Positions 1-9,604 are shown, counted from the stretch's first letter. The stretch: DNA of 64,000 nucleotides from Pseudomonas fluorescens (GCF_902497625.1 NZ_CABVGX010000002.1:186001-250000), one strand, 5' to 3'. Made by a program: numbers and translations. The notes: a model not told the origin generated them from the letters alone.

Positions 1-29
1 CGGCAGTTGCCTCCGGGATGTCGCTCGGA

Positions 30-548
30 TCAGGCAACGATCGCGGGGAAATCAATGTCAGTCAATGCGACGTTGTTGAGGTAATTGGTCAGTGTCTGCG
101 AGGCCACATGCGCGATCACTTCGATCAGCTTCGCATCAGTGATGCCCGCTGCTCGCGCGGCTTCAATCTGTTCAGCGCTCAAATGGCCGCGGCTCTCGGT
201 AATCTGCCGGGCGAGGGTGGCGTAAGCGTTCAAATGACCTTGGCGCGCAGCGAGGATGTCCTGGGTGGACAACCCGGCTTTACCGGCAAACATCGTGTGC
301 GCCGCCAGACAGTAATCACAGCCGTTAACCTGAGAAGTGGCGAGAAAAATCGCCTCTTTCTCAGTGGCGCTCAGCGATGTTTTACCCAGCGTTGCCGACT
401 GCTGCATATAAGACGAGAGCACGGCCGGCGCATGGGCCAGTGTCTGGAAAACATTGGGTAAAAAACCGATTTTCTTCTGCACGCCTTCCAGCAAGGGGCG
501 TGTGATCTCGGTGGCGTGTTCAAGGTTCAGGGTAGGGATGCGGCTCAT
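30..548 (-). CDS. Carboxymuconolactone decarboxylase-family (AhpD-like) peroxidase-related protein
   Basis: The 172-residue product has the AhpD/CMD-family core with a CxxC redox pair (Cys77, Cys80) followed by His84 in the context NGCDYCLAAH, the usual thiol active site of alkylhydroperoxidase-like proteins. The longer reading frame reaches 680, but the ATG at 548 has a clear GGAG ribosome site about 7 bases upstream and gives the family length. It is divergent from an AraC regulator with about 130 bases between them, an arrangement typical of a regulator and its target. The physiological substrate is unknown; peroxide or organic hydroperoxide reduction is the family inference. Confidence 0.85.
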   Translation of the reverse strand: MSRIPTLNLEHATEITRPLLEGVQKKIGFLPNVFQTLAHAPAVLSSYMQQSATLGKTSLSATEKEAIFLATSQVNGCDYCLAAHTMFAGKAGLSTQDILAARQGHLNAYATLARQITESRGHLSAEQIEAARAAGITDAKLIEVIAHVASQTLTNYLNNVALTDIDFPAIVA

Positions 549-679
549 GGGGATTCTCCGGAATGAAGGCGCGGGATGCGCTGGATACGGCTTCATCCTA
601 ATGACGGGTGCTGGCCTGTTGGCTGCAAATCGTCGAAGATATGCCACAGATCGTCCAGAAAGCTCTCGGGGTTGTATCA

Positions 680-1507
680 ATGGATCGCTTGTCCACTTTG
701 CTCAGCCATTTCGGCGTCAGCGCCGGGACCTTTCATAGCGGCGATTTCTGCGGCGTCACGGCGTTTGACGGCAGTCAATCAGGCGGGCATCTGCACCTGT
801 TGCGCAGCGGTGAGCTCAACGTCAAACTGGCCGATGAGCGTGAAATTGCCCTCACTACCCCCACACTTATTTTTTTCCCCCGGCCTTATCGGCATCGGCT
901 GTCTGCATCAGAGCACACTGATACTCAACTGGTCTGCGCCTCGCTGACGTTCGACGGCGGCGCCGGCAACGCGCTGGCGGCGGCGTTGCCCGATTATCTG
1001 ATTCTGAACCTGCAAGACGTGCCGACACTCGCCGGCACACTGGAGTGGTTATTCAAAGAAGCCTTCGACGGCATTTGCGGGCGTGAAGCAATGATGGATC
1101 GCTTGTTCGAAGTGCTGGTGATCCAGCTGTTGCGGCACCTGCTCACCCACCGCGTGCAATCGGCCGGCATGTTGGCCGGACTGGCGGATCCGCGGGTGGC
1201 GCGAGCCCTGAACGCCATACACGATTCTCCTGCCAAGCCCTGGACGGTGGCGGAATTATCGGCCACCGCGAACATGTCTCGCGCCAGTTTTGCCGATTAC
1301 TTTCGCCAGGTCGTCGGGCAGACTCCGGCCGATTACCTGCTGAGCTGGCGCGTCAGTCTGGCGCAGAAACGCCTGCGCGAAGGGCGATCGATAGCGCTCA
1401 TCGCAGGCGAGGTCGGCTACGAGAGCCCCTCTGCACTCGCCCGCGCATTTCGCCGCAAAACCGGAGTAAGTCCGCGAGAATGGGCGCAGGATGCGAGGAA
1501 CCGCTAA
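680..1507 (+). CDS. AraC-family transcriptional regulator with N-terminal cupin
   Basis: The 275-residue protein has an N-terminal cupin-type sensor half (about residues 1-160, with a HLHLL strand and the FFPRPYRHRL segment typical of the cupin_6 class) and a C-terminal double helix-turn-helix (about 180-270) ending in GVSPREW, the AraC signature end. I chose the ATG at 680; an in-frame GTG at 608 would add 24 residues without family support. It lies divergent to the CMD peroxidase-like gene and probably controls it; regulators of this subtype often sit beside oxidoreductase genes. The effector is unknown. Confidence 0.87.
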   Translation: MDRLSTLLSHFGVSAGTFHSGDFCGVTAFDGSQSGGHLHLLRSGELNVKLADEREIALTTPTLIFFPRPYRHRLSASEHTDTQLVCASLTFDGGAGNALAAALPDYLILNLQDVPTLAGTLEWLFKEAFDGICGREAMMDRLFEVLVIQLLRHLLTHRVQSAGMLAGLADPRVARALNAIHDSPAKPWTVAELSATANMSRASFADYFRQVVGQTPADYLLSWRVSLAQKRLREGRSIALIAGEVGYESPSALARAFRRKTGVSPREWAQDARNR

Positions 1508-1607
1508 CGTTCACACGCAACCTGGCAGTTCGTCCGGCGAACGCGCCAACGTCTTCTATACTGGTGTTCCGCAGTTTTCCCAACCGTAGAGAGCGAGGAG
1601 CGCGAGC

Positions 1608-2261
1608 ATGACGGTACGTATTGGCGACGAGGCACCGGATTTCACCGTTGAAAGCACTGAAGGGCCGCTGCATTTCCACCAGTGGATCGGCGACTCCTGG
1701 GCCATCCTGTTTTCCCATCCGAAGGATTTCACTCCGGTCTGCACCACGGAACTGGGCTACATGGCCGGGCTGAAACCGGAGTTCGACAAACGCAACACCA
1801 AGATCGTCGGCCTCAGTATCGACCCGGTCAGCAATCACTCCCGCTGGGCCAAGGACATCGAAGAAACCCAGGGCCATGCGGTCAACTATCCAATGATCGG
1901 CGACGAAAATCTGGTGGTGGCCAAGCTCTACGACATGATCCACCCCAATGCCAGCGGTGGCGCGCGGACCGCCGTGGACAACGCGACTGTTCGCTCGGTG
2001 TTCATCATCGGCCCGGACAAAAAGATCAAGGCCATGCTGGTCTATCCGATGAGCGCGGGACGCAATTTCGATGAGGTCTTGCGTTTGCTCGATGCGATTC
2101 AGTTGAACGCCAGACACACCGTGGCAACTCCGGTGAACTGGCGTCCGGGGGACGACGTGATTATCCCGACGTCGGTGTCCGATGAGGATGCCAAACAGAA
2201 ATACCCGCAGGGTTTTACCACGGTGAAACCGTACTTGCGCACGGTGCCCCAGCCCGAGTAA
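1608..2261 (+). CDS. lsfA: 1-Cys peroxiredoxin (Prx6 type), LsfA-like
   Basis: The 217-residue protein reduces peroxides through one catalytic cysteine. The peroxidatic motif FTPVCTTE places that cysteine at about residue 45, and the long C-terminal arm after residue 150 (with TPVNWRPGDDVI) is characteristic of the Prx6/1-Cys class rather than AhpC. No resolving cysteine is apparent. The length and sequence agree with LsfA of Pseudomonas, known as a sulfate-starvation and oxidative-stress protein. A GAGGAGCGCGAGC leader precedes the ATG. It stands alone, about 100 bases after the AraC gene and followed by a REP cluster. Confidence 0.93.
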   Translation: MTVRIGDEAPDFTVESTEGPLHFHQWIGDSWAILFSHPKDFTPVCTTELGYMAGLKPEFDKRNTKIVGLSIDPVSNHSRWAKDIEETQGHAVNYPMIGDENLVVAKLYDMIHPNASGGARTAVDNATVRSVFIIGPDKKIKAMLVYPMSAGRNFDEVLRLLDAIQLNARHTVATPVNWRPGDDVIIPTSVSDEDAKQKYPQGFTTVKPYLRTVPQPE

Positions 2262-2303
2262 TCACGTACTGTCGGGCGCTGATGATGTGAACGCAGGGGA
2301 AAC

Positions 2304-2412
2304 CTGCAGGAGCGCGCGGGCGGCGATCCGGCTTGCCCGCGAAGGCGATAGGGCATTCAACTTTGTGGGTGCCTGACAGTCGGTCTTCGCGAGCAAGCTC
2401 TGCTCCTACAGT
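2304..2412. repeat. REP-like palindrome pair
   Basis: Two REP-like inverted repeats face each other: GCAGGAGC with GGGCGGCGATCCGGCTTGCCCGC on the left and TCGCGAGCAAGCTCTGCTCCTAC on the right. They fill the space between the 3' ends of the convergent lsfA and MscS genes, the usual place for such elements in this genome. Confidence 0.75.
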
Positions 2413-2435
2413 GGGTTATAGGCGTTCGTGGATAG

Positions 2436-4823
2436 TCAAACCATCGCCGCCGGTTTCGCCAGCTCAATTCCCGCCGCACCCAGACGCTTCAAAATCTCAA
2501 ACAACAAATCACTCTTGGTCGTGCCGACAATTCTCGGGCTGGCGACGTAACCGGTGACAGTCAACGTAATGCCATCAGGCGAAAGTTTGCTGAAGCGGAC
2601 CATTGGTTCGGGTTTGTCGAGGATGGTTTCATGTTCGCAGAACGCGTCGTACAGCAGCATCCTGACCTGCTCGGGATCGATGTCCAGCGCGAACGTCAGA
2701 TCGAGCGACGCCACGCCTTGAGCGCTGCCACCCAGGGTGACGTTGCGCAGGTTTTGCGAAATCAGTTGCGAGTTCGGCACGATCACGATCGAGCGGTCAG
2801 CCAGCTGAATTTCCGTGGCACGCACGTTGATTCGCCGAATGTCACCCTCGACACCGCTGATGCTGATCAGGTCGCCGACCTTCACCGGGCGTTCGGTCAG
2901 CAGGATCAGCCCGGAGACGAAATTCTTCACAATCTCCTGCAAACCGAAGCCGATGCCCACGGACAACGCGCTGACGATCCAGGCCAGGTTGGTCCACTCA
3001 ACGCCCAGCGACGACAGCGTCATCAGAATGACCAGGGCATAACCGATATTGGCGAACAACGTGCTGAGCGAGGCGCGCATGCCCGGGTCCATATCGGTTT
3101 TCGGCAGAAACTCGTTATCCAGCCAGCGTCCCAGCGAGCGGATCAGCCACACGCCCACCAGCAGCGCGAGCACCGCATTGAGCAGATGACCGGGAATAAT
3201 GTTGAGTCTGCGCAGGCCTCCGCCGCCAAGGATCGCAAAGACATTGTTCAATAATTGCCCCAGCGTCGTGCCGACCCCGCCGACCACCAACGTGACGATA
3301 GCCAACAGCAACAACCCGGCCCGACTGACGCCCGAGAGCACGGTCGAGATTTGCTCCAGCCGACGGTCCTCGATGCCCATGACCTGCTTGACGGATTTGC
3401 CGCTGGGGCTCTTTGGCGAGAACAGGTATTCGCAAGCATCCTTGGTCACCTGCATCAGCAGGTAGAAACCGCAGAGAACGATGAACCCCCACACCAGTTC
3501 ATAGCTGATGAAACGCGCCAGCGAGATATAGCCGGTCAGCAGTGCCAACAGGGCAATCACCGTGGCAAATGCGGTGAAGGTGTACAGCAGGCCGGCGAAG
3601 GTGGTGCTGGCCTCGGCGGTTTCACCTGACGCCACCGCCTGGCGGCGAGCCTTGCCGGTCCGCACCAGCAGAGCCACCAGAATCGACAACACAATCAATG
3701 CCACGATGCCGCGCCCGGCAATCACCAGACCGCTGCTCACGCCCGCAGCGTTGGTCACTTGAATGATCGCTACCAGGACCAGCAGCACCCCGGCGAGCAG
3801 GTCCGGGTAGGGCTTGAGCGTCAGCGCCACCGAGTCAGCGATCGTCGGCAAACGCCAGGACGGATGTTGCGTCGAGAGCAGCGCGCGGCTGAGTGCGCTG
3901 ATCAGTACGCAGGTGTAGGCGAGTTTTTCGAACTCCTGGGAAAACGTCGTGAGCATCGGCGGCAGCGGATCGTCCCGGGTGAGCGCGTAGAACAGCACGT
4001 GCAACGCCACACCCACCGTCAACACCGTGGCAACCACACAGGCAAGGGCGAGGGCACTGCGACGCAAACGTCCTTCCGGCACGCGATGAATGCACAACCA
4101 TGTCAGACCCTGTTCCGCCAGTCGACGGCCGAGGGTCCACACCACAAGCGCCAGTATCAACAAAACACAAGTAAACAAACGTTGGCCAGGTTGCCAGGCG
4201 GGCCGCAGCGCTTGCCTGGCCTGTACAAAGAACACGCCAAGGCGCTGTCGGTCATCCGCTGAAGGAGTCAGGACCGGCCACCAGAAGCCCGGGTTGAGAA
4301 TACTGCGGGTGCTCAGCGTCAGTTCGCTTTCCAGCAGATTGCGGCGGATTCCGGCGATTTGAGTGATGAGTTCAGTGGCGCTGCCTTTCAACGCGGTGAG
4401 GGTTCTAAGGGTGGAGTCGACCTTGTTTTTCTGCTCGGTCAGTGTGACCCGTTGTGCGGCGATATCCGACTGTTCCGCCGCCACCTCATCGTCCGGTGCC
4501 GGGCCGAGTACACTCAGTTGCGCGCCCAGCTGGTTTTGCACTGGCAGCAGCGCCGCCGCCAGCCGATCTACATCAAGGATGAATAGCTGCACCAGATCCT
4601 GTGGCCCCTCCAGTTGGTTGTAATTGTCGACCAGCGAGATTTGCTGCTTGAGGGTGTCCAGGCGCAGCTGCAATGCCTGCAACTCGCCCGGCGAGACCGC
4701 TAATGCCGCGATTGCAGCCCGGGGCGTTGCGGTTTCAGGTAAATCAGCCGCTGACAGCGGTCCGGCGATCATCCCGAACAGCGTGAATACGACAAACATC
4801 ATGGCGTTCAATGCAGGACGCAT
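2436..4823 (-). CDS. Large MscS-family mechanosensitive channel with periplasmic N-terminal domain
   Basis: About 795 residues. An N-terminal signal-like segment is followed by a coiled-coil-rich periplasmic region to about residue 190 that resembles DUF3772, then some ten membrane segments. The MscS core lies near the C-terminus: a pore-helix region with VGIGFGLQEIVKNF and the beta domain with ERPVKVGDLI and VPNS. It should gate small solutes during hypo-osmotic shock, as MscK/YbdG-type channels do. I chose the ATG at 4823, which begins a clean signal sequence; an in-frame GTG at 4847 is possible. Single gene, convergent with lsfA. Confidence 0.88.
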   Translation of the reverse strand: MRPALNAMMFVVFTLFGMIAGPLSAADLPETATPRAAIAALAVSPGELQALQLRLDTLKQQISLVDNYNQLEGPQDLVQLFILDVDRLAAALLPVQNQLGAQLSVLGPAPDDEVAAEQSDIAAQRVTLTEQKNKVDSTLRTLTALKGSATELITQIAGIRRNLLESELTLSTRSILNPGFWWPVLTPSADDRQRLGVFFVQARQALRPAWQPGQRLFTCVLLILALVVWTLGRRLAEQGLTWLCIHRVPEGRLRRSALALACVVATVLTVGVALHVLFYALTRDDPLPPMLTTFSQEFEKLAYTCVLISALSRALLSTQHPSWRLPTIADSVALTLKPYPDLLAGVLLVLVAIIQVTNAAGVSSGLVIAGRGIVALIVLSILVALLVRTGKARRQAVASGETAEASTTFAGLLYTFTAFATVIALLALLTGYISLARFISYELVWGFIVLCGFYLLMQVTKDACEYLFSPKSPSGKSVKQVMGIEDRRLEQISTVLSGVSRAGLLLLAIVTLVVGGVGTTLGQLLNNVFAILGGGGLRRLNIIPGHLLNAVLALLVGVWLIRSLGRWLDNEFLPKTDMDPGMRASLSTLFANIGYALVILMTLSSLGVEWTNLAWIVSALSVGIGFGLQEIVKNFVSGLILLTERPVKVGDLISISGVEGDIRRINVRATEIQLADRSIVIVPNSQLISQNLRNVTLGGSAQGVASLDLTFALDIDPEQVRMLLYDAFCEHETILDKPEPMVRFSKLSPDGITLTVTGYVASPRIVGTTKSDLLFEILKRLGAAGIELAKPAAMV

Positions 4824-4996
4824 GGAATGGCTCGACTTGTTGATCACCCAGCCTATGAGGTTAGGTCAAGCTGTCAGGGCCAGGATAAAAGTTTGTCCGT
4901 GGCGCAAAAACTCTGCCTGTGCCGTATATCGGATCTGAGGAACGCTCGCGCCCCGTGAATTTCCAAACGAGACAGTCCATTGGGTGGAGTTTGAGC

Positions 4997-5218
4997 ATGA
5001 ATAGCGAACGGAAGCAGCAAGCCCTCGCAGCTTGGTATCAGCTTTTAAACGAACCGCTGATCCGCATGGATTGTGAGGACCAATATGACGAATTGCTTAA
5101 AGCGGCTGATGAAATGGAGCGGCTGGGGATAATCAATGGCGCTGAATGGCGTCATCTGGTTCGTGAAGCAGGGCTGGCGTTCGCCAATGCTACTGAAGGA
5201 GTCGAAGGCGGCACATAG
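4997..5218 (+). CDS. Small hypothetical protein (73 aa)
   Basis: A 73-residue acidic, helical-looking soluble protein. The ATG at 4997 has a GGTGGAG ribosome site about 7 bases upstream; the frame extends back to 4919 but without a start signal. No known domain recognised. Composition is normal for the genome. It lies divergent to the MscS gene and convergent with the NADH-dehydrogenase-like gene downstream. Confidence 0.6.
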   Translation: MNSERKQQALAAWYQLLNEPLIRMDCEDQYDELLKAADEMERLGIINGAEWRHLVREAGLAFANATEGVEGGT

Positions 5219-5279
5219 CGTATGCGTTCAATCCCATTACCTTGATTCGAACAGGAATGTCAGCTCTCTGCGCAGTGGA

Positions 5280-5311
5280 CAAAAAAAACCCGCCAGAAAT
5301 CGAGTGGCGGG
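5280..5311 (-). terminator. Rho-independent terminator of the NADH dehydrogenase-like gene
   Basis: Read on the minus strand, a CCCGCCA/TGGCGGG stem (positions 5311-5305 and 5295-5289) with a 9-base loop is followed by an uninterrupted run of eight or more T. It lies 140 bases beyond the stop of the minus-strand flavoprotein gene. Confidence 0.8.
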
Positions 5312-5450
5312 CGTTTGGGAAGGCTCGGCGCAGCAAGGAGGGAGCTGGCCTGGATAAAGCCGAGCGTCAGTGATGCACGACGCTCGTTACCTGCGCAGTT
5401 GCCGAGTTGCGGCCCGGCGACCTTGGTTCGCAAACTTAGCGATTATCAGA

Positions 5451-6653
5451 TCAGGCCACTGGGATCAGGGGGTCAGCCGCCGCCAGGGCGATCGCGCGAT
5501 CAGCGGCTGGTGGGTAGATCCACACGCTATTGATCTGCGTCTTCAATTCCTTGCCTTCGTGCTTGACCAGTTTCACCTGGCGATCCCAGCCTTCGGTATA
5601 GACGGCCCCCCAGGCACCGAGGTCCAGGCACGTCACGTATTTGGGCTGGCTGTACTGCATGGGCGCGACACCCAGCAGATCGGCGGCAACGTTATTGCCG
5701 GCATAGCGGCCCAGGGCGATAGCGTGCTGACAGGTCATCGCCGCCAGATTCCCCAGCGTGTCGGTGACAGCATGTGCGACGTCGCCGGTGGCGAAAATCG
5801 CTTCCTGGCCGAGCACCTTCAAATGGCCGTCAACGTGCAAACGGCCCTGCGGGTCAAGGGTGCCGTCTACCTGTTCGGTCAACGGATTGGCGCGCACGCC
5901 AACTGTCCAGATCACCGTGCTGGATTCGATGTGCTGGCCGTCGGCAAGCGTGACGCCGCCGGCATCGACCGAAGCGACCGTGGCATTGAGCACCCATTCG
6001 ACGCCGAGCTGTTGCGAAGCTTCAATGATGGACGGGCGGATGCCTTCGCCCATTGACGAACCGATGCCCGGGCTGCGGTCGACAACAATTACACGAATGT
6101 CGGCGTCATCACCCAGCGCAGCACGCAGGCGCGCCGGCATTTCGGTTGCGGTTTCTATCCCGGTGAAGCCGCCGCCTGCCACGACCACGGTGTTGCGGGC
6201 CGTGCTCGCCGGGCGATCCCTCAGCGACCTGATGTGCGCTTCGAGGTGAACGGCATTTTCGATCTGATCGACATCGAACGCGTGCTCGGCCAGGCCCGGA
6301 AAGTCAGGACGAATGACCTGACTGCCTGCGGCCAGCACCAGGCGGTCGAAGGTCAAGGTGCCTTGGGTGCCGCAGGCATCACGGTAGGTCACTTGCCTGC
6401 TGCCCTGGTCGATGCGGTCAGCAGTGCCCTGGACGAATTGCACGCCCACCGCGTCGAACAACGCGTCCAGCGGGGCCATCATCTTGTGCACATCCGCTTC
6501 GTAGAATCGTGGCCGGATTCTCAGTTCCGCCTGGGGCGCCAGCACCGTGATCCGCACGTCATTGCGATCATGTTGGTCGAGCAGACGCGCCGCGCTCAAG
6601 GCACTCCAGACGCCAGCGAACCCTGCACCAATAATCAGAATGTGTTGTTTCAC
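5451..6653 (-). CDS. NAD(P)/FAD-dependent oxidoreductase, type II NADH dehydrogenase-like
   Basis: The 400-residue flavoprotein begins with an FAD-binding Rossmann motif (GAGFAG, residues 9-14) and has a second dinucleotide fold near residue 160 (VVVAGGGFTG) plus the ATGDVAHA motif near the C-terminus that closes the FAD site. This is the layout of non-proton-pumping NADH:quinone oxidoreductases and related FAD disulfide-type reductases. The start is a GTG at 6653, with GGAGA six bases upstream; an upstream frame to 6782 lacks such support. Single gene with its own terminator. The electron acceptor cannot be told from sequence. Confidence 0.86.
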   Translation of the reverse strand: MKQHILIIGAGFAGVWSALSAARLLDQHDRNDVRITVLAPQAELRIRPRFYEADVHKMMAPLDALFDAVGVQFVQGTADRIDQGSRQVTYRDACGTQGTLTFDRLVLAAGSQVIRPDFPGLAEHAFDVDQIENAVHLEAHIRSLRDRPASTARNTVVVAGGGFTGIETATEMPARLRAALGDDADIRVIVVDRSPGIGSSMGEGIRPSIIEASQQLGVEWVLNATVASVDAGGVTLADGQHIESSTVIWTVGVRANPLTEQVDGTLDPQGRLHVDGHLKVLGQEAIFATGDVAHAVTDTLGNLAAMTCQHAIALGRYAGNNVAADLLGVAPMQYSQPKYVTCLDLGAWGAVYTEGWDRQVKLVKHEGKELKTQINSVWIYPPAADRAIALAAADPLIPVA

Positions 6654-6829
6654 GGTTATCTCCAGAAGACAAAATTGAGCACGTCCGGTAAGTGATCCGG
6701 CGAACGCGTTCATGGGGTGTTGTTCTGCGTAAATTCTATTCAGGTCAATCGCCGACAGCACTTCTACATCGGGTTGAAACACCCACGCTGAGGTGTTGGG
6801 AACCTATCCGAAGGTATTATGGGATTTGT

Positions 6830-7204
6830 TCAGGAATGGCACGGAAGCAGGACGTCGATACAGGCAATCAACTCGCCGCAGTGAAAGGGCTTGGGGAACA
6901 ATCTGATGGGCAACTGGCCTTTTGCATTGATCTGGGCAGGGGCATTCGGGTCGCCGGAAATAAAGATGACCGGGATACGCAGGCCCATCGCGGACAACAC
7001 GGCGACCATCTGAATACCGGATAGCCCCGGCATTTGAATGTCGGAAATCAGGCAGCCGGTGTTGCCCGGGCCCGTAGAGCAGAGAAAAGCTTCAGCGCTG
7101 GCGTAGGTGCGAACGGTATATCCATTGGCCCGCAATAAACTGTCCAGAGCCGTTCGAACGGATTCATCATCATCGACGATGGAAATAACGGTGTTGGCGT
7201 TCAT
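6830..7204 (-). CDS. Single-domain response regulator (receiver only)
   Basis: A 124-residue CheY-like receiver with the acidic pair DDD (11-13), phospho-acceptor Asp55 in SDIQMPG and conserved Lys105 in FPKPF, and no output domain. The start at 7204 has GGGGGT upstream. It resembles the receivers of the FixJ/NodW class and follows the kinase-regulator pair encoded just upstream on the same strand (105-base gap), so it is likely an additional phospho-acceptor of that kinase, acting as a shunt, sink or protein-interaction output. That partnership is inferred from position only. Confidence 0.85.
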   Translation of the reverse strand: MNANTVISIVDDDESVRTALDSLLRANGYTVRTYASAEAFLCSTGPGNTGCLISDIQMPGLSGIQMVAVLSAMGLRIPVIFISGDPNAPAQINAKGQLPIRLFPKPFHCGELIACIDVLLPCHS

Positions 7205-7308
7205 GTCAGTACCCCCGTGATAGCGGGCTGCCATCCTTTGCCCGATATCACTGGAAGATACGCCGTCATGTCAGCGGGAAAATCATACGTGCGTATAAAA
7301 CCGTTTTT

Positions 7309-7953
7309 TCACTGATCGACGCGAAGTGCTTCTGCCATTCGCACCAGATCGGCAAAAGAGCGTGCGAACATCTTGCGCATGGCCTGGCCGCGATGAATTT
7401 TCACGGTGATTTCACTCAGGCCGATTTCACCGGCTATCTGCTTGTTCATCAACCCCGACGCAGCCAGTGCCATCACGGTTTTCTCTCTCGGGGTCAGGGT
7501 CGCATAACGCCCGCGCAACTCATCAGTGCAGCGGCGGCTCTCCCGTTGCGCCTTGTCGCGAGCGAGGGCCGTCGACACCGCGTCGATCAGGTCCTGCTCG
7601 CGAAAGGGCTTTGACAGAAAATCCACCGCGCCGGCCTTCATGGCCCGCACGGTCATGGCAATGTCGCCGTGGCCGGTCATGAACACGATTGGCAAATGAA
7701 TGTGCGCCGCTGCCAGATCATTTTGAAAGTCCAGCCCGCTGATACCGCGCAGGCGTACGTCCAGAACAAGGCAGCTGGGCAGATCGGCGCGCTCGTACTG
7801 CATGAATTCCGTCACTGAGGCGAACAACTTGACTTGCAATCCAAGGGAGCGCAGCAGGCTGCCGAGGGATTCGCGCAGCGGCGCGTCATCGTCGACGATG
7901 TACACCAGCGGTTCGTGATGTGCCGGCTTGTTCATGGGGTGATGTTCGTTCAT
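7309..7953 (-). CDS. FixJ/NarL-type response regulator with LuxR DNA-binding domain
   Basis: 214 residues: N-terminal receiver with phospho-acceptor Asp65 in LVLDVRL and the Lys of LSKPF, then a C-terminal LuxR-type helix-turn-helix (about 150-205, with LTPREKTVMALAASGLMNKQIA). Its ATG overlaps the stop of the histidine kinase gene by 4 bases, so the two are translationally coupled and form a two-component pair. It should activate or repress transcription on phosphorylation; its targets are not evident, though the nearest candidates are the lone receiver and the flavoprotein downstream. Confidence 0.93.
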   Translation of the reverse strand: MNEHHPMNKPAHHEPLVYIVDDDAPLRESLGSLLRSLGLQVKLFASVTEFMQYERADLPSCLVLDVRLRGISGLDFQNDLAAAHIHLPIVFMTGHGDIAMTVRAMKAGAVDFLSKPFREQDLIDAVSTALARDKAQRESRRCTDELRGRYATLTPREKTVMALAASGLMNKQIAGEIGLSEITVKIHRGQAMRKMFARSFADLVRMAEALRVDQ

Positions 7954-9473
7954 GAAGCGGTCCCCTGCAGCGGCTCACGGTGACTTGCGTCGAGCAGAGG
8001 CAACGCAAAGAGGAATGAGGTGCCCTGGCCCTCGTTGCTTCTGGCCCAGATCCGCCCACCGTGGAAGTCGATGATCGAGCGGCAGATCGAAAGGCCCATG
8101 CCCATGCCGTTTTCCTTGGTGGTAAAAAACGGGTTGAACAGGAACGGGAGCAGGTCTGCTGAAATGCCCGAACCGCCGTCGGCGACTTCCAGCACGACTT
8201 TGCTGTTTTCCACCCAGGTGCGGATTCGCAGCACGCGCTCGGCGAGCGGCAGCATCTGCATCGCCTGGCCGGCATTGATGATCAGGTTGATGATGACTTG
8301 CTGCAGCTGCACGCGGTCGGCGCAGACCATCGCCGTCGGTGTATCCATCTCCAATATCACAGTGATGGTGTGTAACTCTATTTCCCGCTGCACCAGGCTC
8401 AGCGATTCGTTGACGATGTCGTCGAACGGCTCGGGCTGGCGCGTCGGATCGCTGCGGCGTGACATGGCACGGATTCGGCTGATGATGCCGCTGGCCCGGC
8501 ACGAACTGGCGATGATCCGGTCCAGCGACTGGCGTGCTTCTTCCAGGTCCGGCACCGGCCGGTCGAGCCAGCGTCGGCATGCTTCGCCGCTGCTGGTGAT
8601 GGCCGTCAGCGGTTGATTGACCTCGTGGGCAATGGTCGCCGCCAGTTCACCCAGCGAGGTCACCCGAGCGACGTGGGCCAGTTCACACTGAGCGCGAAAC
8701 AGCGCCTCCTCGGCCTGTTTACTGGCGGTGACGTCCTGCAATGCGCCGAGGTATTCGATGCGCCCGTGACGACTGTCGAGCGGGCTGGCGATCATGTGCA
8801 CATGTTTGATGCGGCCATCGGGCAAGAGCAGACGGTGGCGGATTTCGATCGGCGATTCGTGTCGCGCCGCTTTGTCGAGCACCTCCAGCGCCAGTGCCCG
8901 ATCATCGGGATGGGTGCGCTCCAGGATCATCGCAAACGTGGGATTTTCGTCCAGTGGGTATTCATAGATCCGCGCCGATTCGGCGGACCAGGAAATACGG
9001 TCCATATACGCACAAAAGCAGACATTGCCGGTCTGGCTCAGCCGTTGCGCACCGGTCAGATAGGCCTCGTTGTGGCGCAGGCGGTCGGCCGCGTATTTGC
9101 TGCGCAGCGCCAGAAAGGTAATTGCCGAAAGCGCCGTGAGGCAGCGGAAAAAACCAGTGGTGGTCTCCCACTGCTGGTATCCCCCGTGATAAACGAACAG
9201 TGCGGTCAGCAGGGCGATGCACATCAGCGCAACGAGGATCACCACATTGATCGAGAATAGATTGGCAGCCATCAACAACAAGGTGATGTAAAGAATCGTT
9301 GGTGCGTAGTCGGTATGGGTGTGCGAATTGATGATGACGATGCCGCACGCCACCACCAGACCGATGATCCAGCCCAAGGCATTTTCCAGTGGCTTGTGAC
9401 TGATACTGATCAGTGGCCGCGGGGTGATCTGGCCGGGGGTGTAGTGCTTTTTGCTCAACGCAGCTTTGATCAT
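7950..9473 (-). CDS. PAS-domain sensor histidine kinase (FixL/NodV class)
   Basis: 507 residues. Four or so membrane segments lie at about 32-125, with no large periplasmic loop, followed by a PAS fold (about 145-250), a HisKA domain with phospho-acceptor His283 in IAHEVNQPLTAI and a C-terminal HATPase with GMGMGLSI. The HEVNQPL form of the H-box is that of FixL/NodV-type kinases paired with FixJ-like regulators, as here. The signal, presumably sensed by the membrane part or PAS domain, is unknown. The ATG at 9473 lies 11 bases after GGAGGAG. Confidence 0.92.
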   Translation of the reverse strand: MIKAALSKKHYTPGQITPRPLISISHKPLENALGWIIGLVVACGIVIINSHTHTDYAPTILYITLLLMAANLFSINVVILVALMCIALLTALFVYHGGYQQWETTTGFFRCLTALSAITFLALRSKYAADRLRHNEAYLTGAQRLSQTGNVCFCAYMDRISWSAESARIYEYPLDENPTFAMILERTHPDDRALALEVLDKAARHESPIEIRHRLLLPDGRIKHVHMIASPLDSRHGRIEYLGALQDVTASKQAEEALFRAQCELAHVARVTSLGELAATIAHEVNQPLTAITSSGEACRRWLDRPVPDLEEARQSLDRIIASSCRASGIISRIRAMSRRSDPTRQPEPFDDIVNESLSLVQREIELHTITVILEMDTPTAMVCADRVQLQQVIINLIINAGQAMQMLPLAERVLRIRTWVENSKVVLEVADGGSGISADLLPFLFNPFFTTKENGMGMGLSICRSIIDFHGGRIWARSNEGQGTSFLFALPLLDASHREPLQGTAS

Positions 9474-9579
9474 TCGAACAGGCACTCCTCCAGGGGGCAA
9501 CTTGGTAACGGTGCAAATCCTAAGAGCAATGCTTGTCAGCCGACAGGACAAAAAACCCGGAATTAACGCCAGTCAGGAT

Positions 9580-9604
9580 GTGCGCATCCCGCTTGGATGC
9601 GCAC
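9580..9604. terminator. Perfect 10-bp hairpin, possible terminator of the secreted repeat protein gene
   Basis: GTGCGCATCC and GGATGCGCAC form a perfect 10-base-pair stem with a 5-base loop, 43 bases beyond the stop of the minus-strand gene at 9647. A T run exists on the minus strand about 25 bases further on rather than immediately after the stem, so it is not a textbook terminator; transcript stabilisation is an alternative. Confidence 0.45.

Noticed and set aside
6653..6782. Upstream extension of the NADH-dehydrogenase-like gene
   Set aside because: The GTG at 6653 has a good ribosome site and gives the family N-terminus; the extension has neither.
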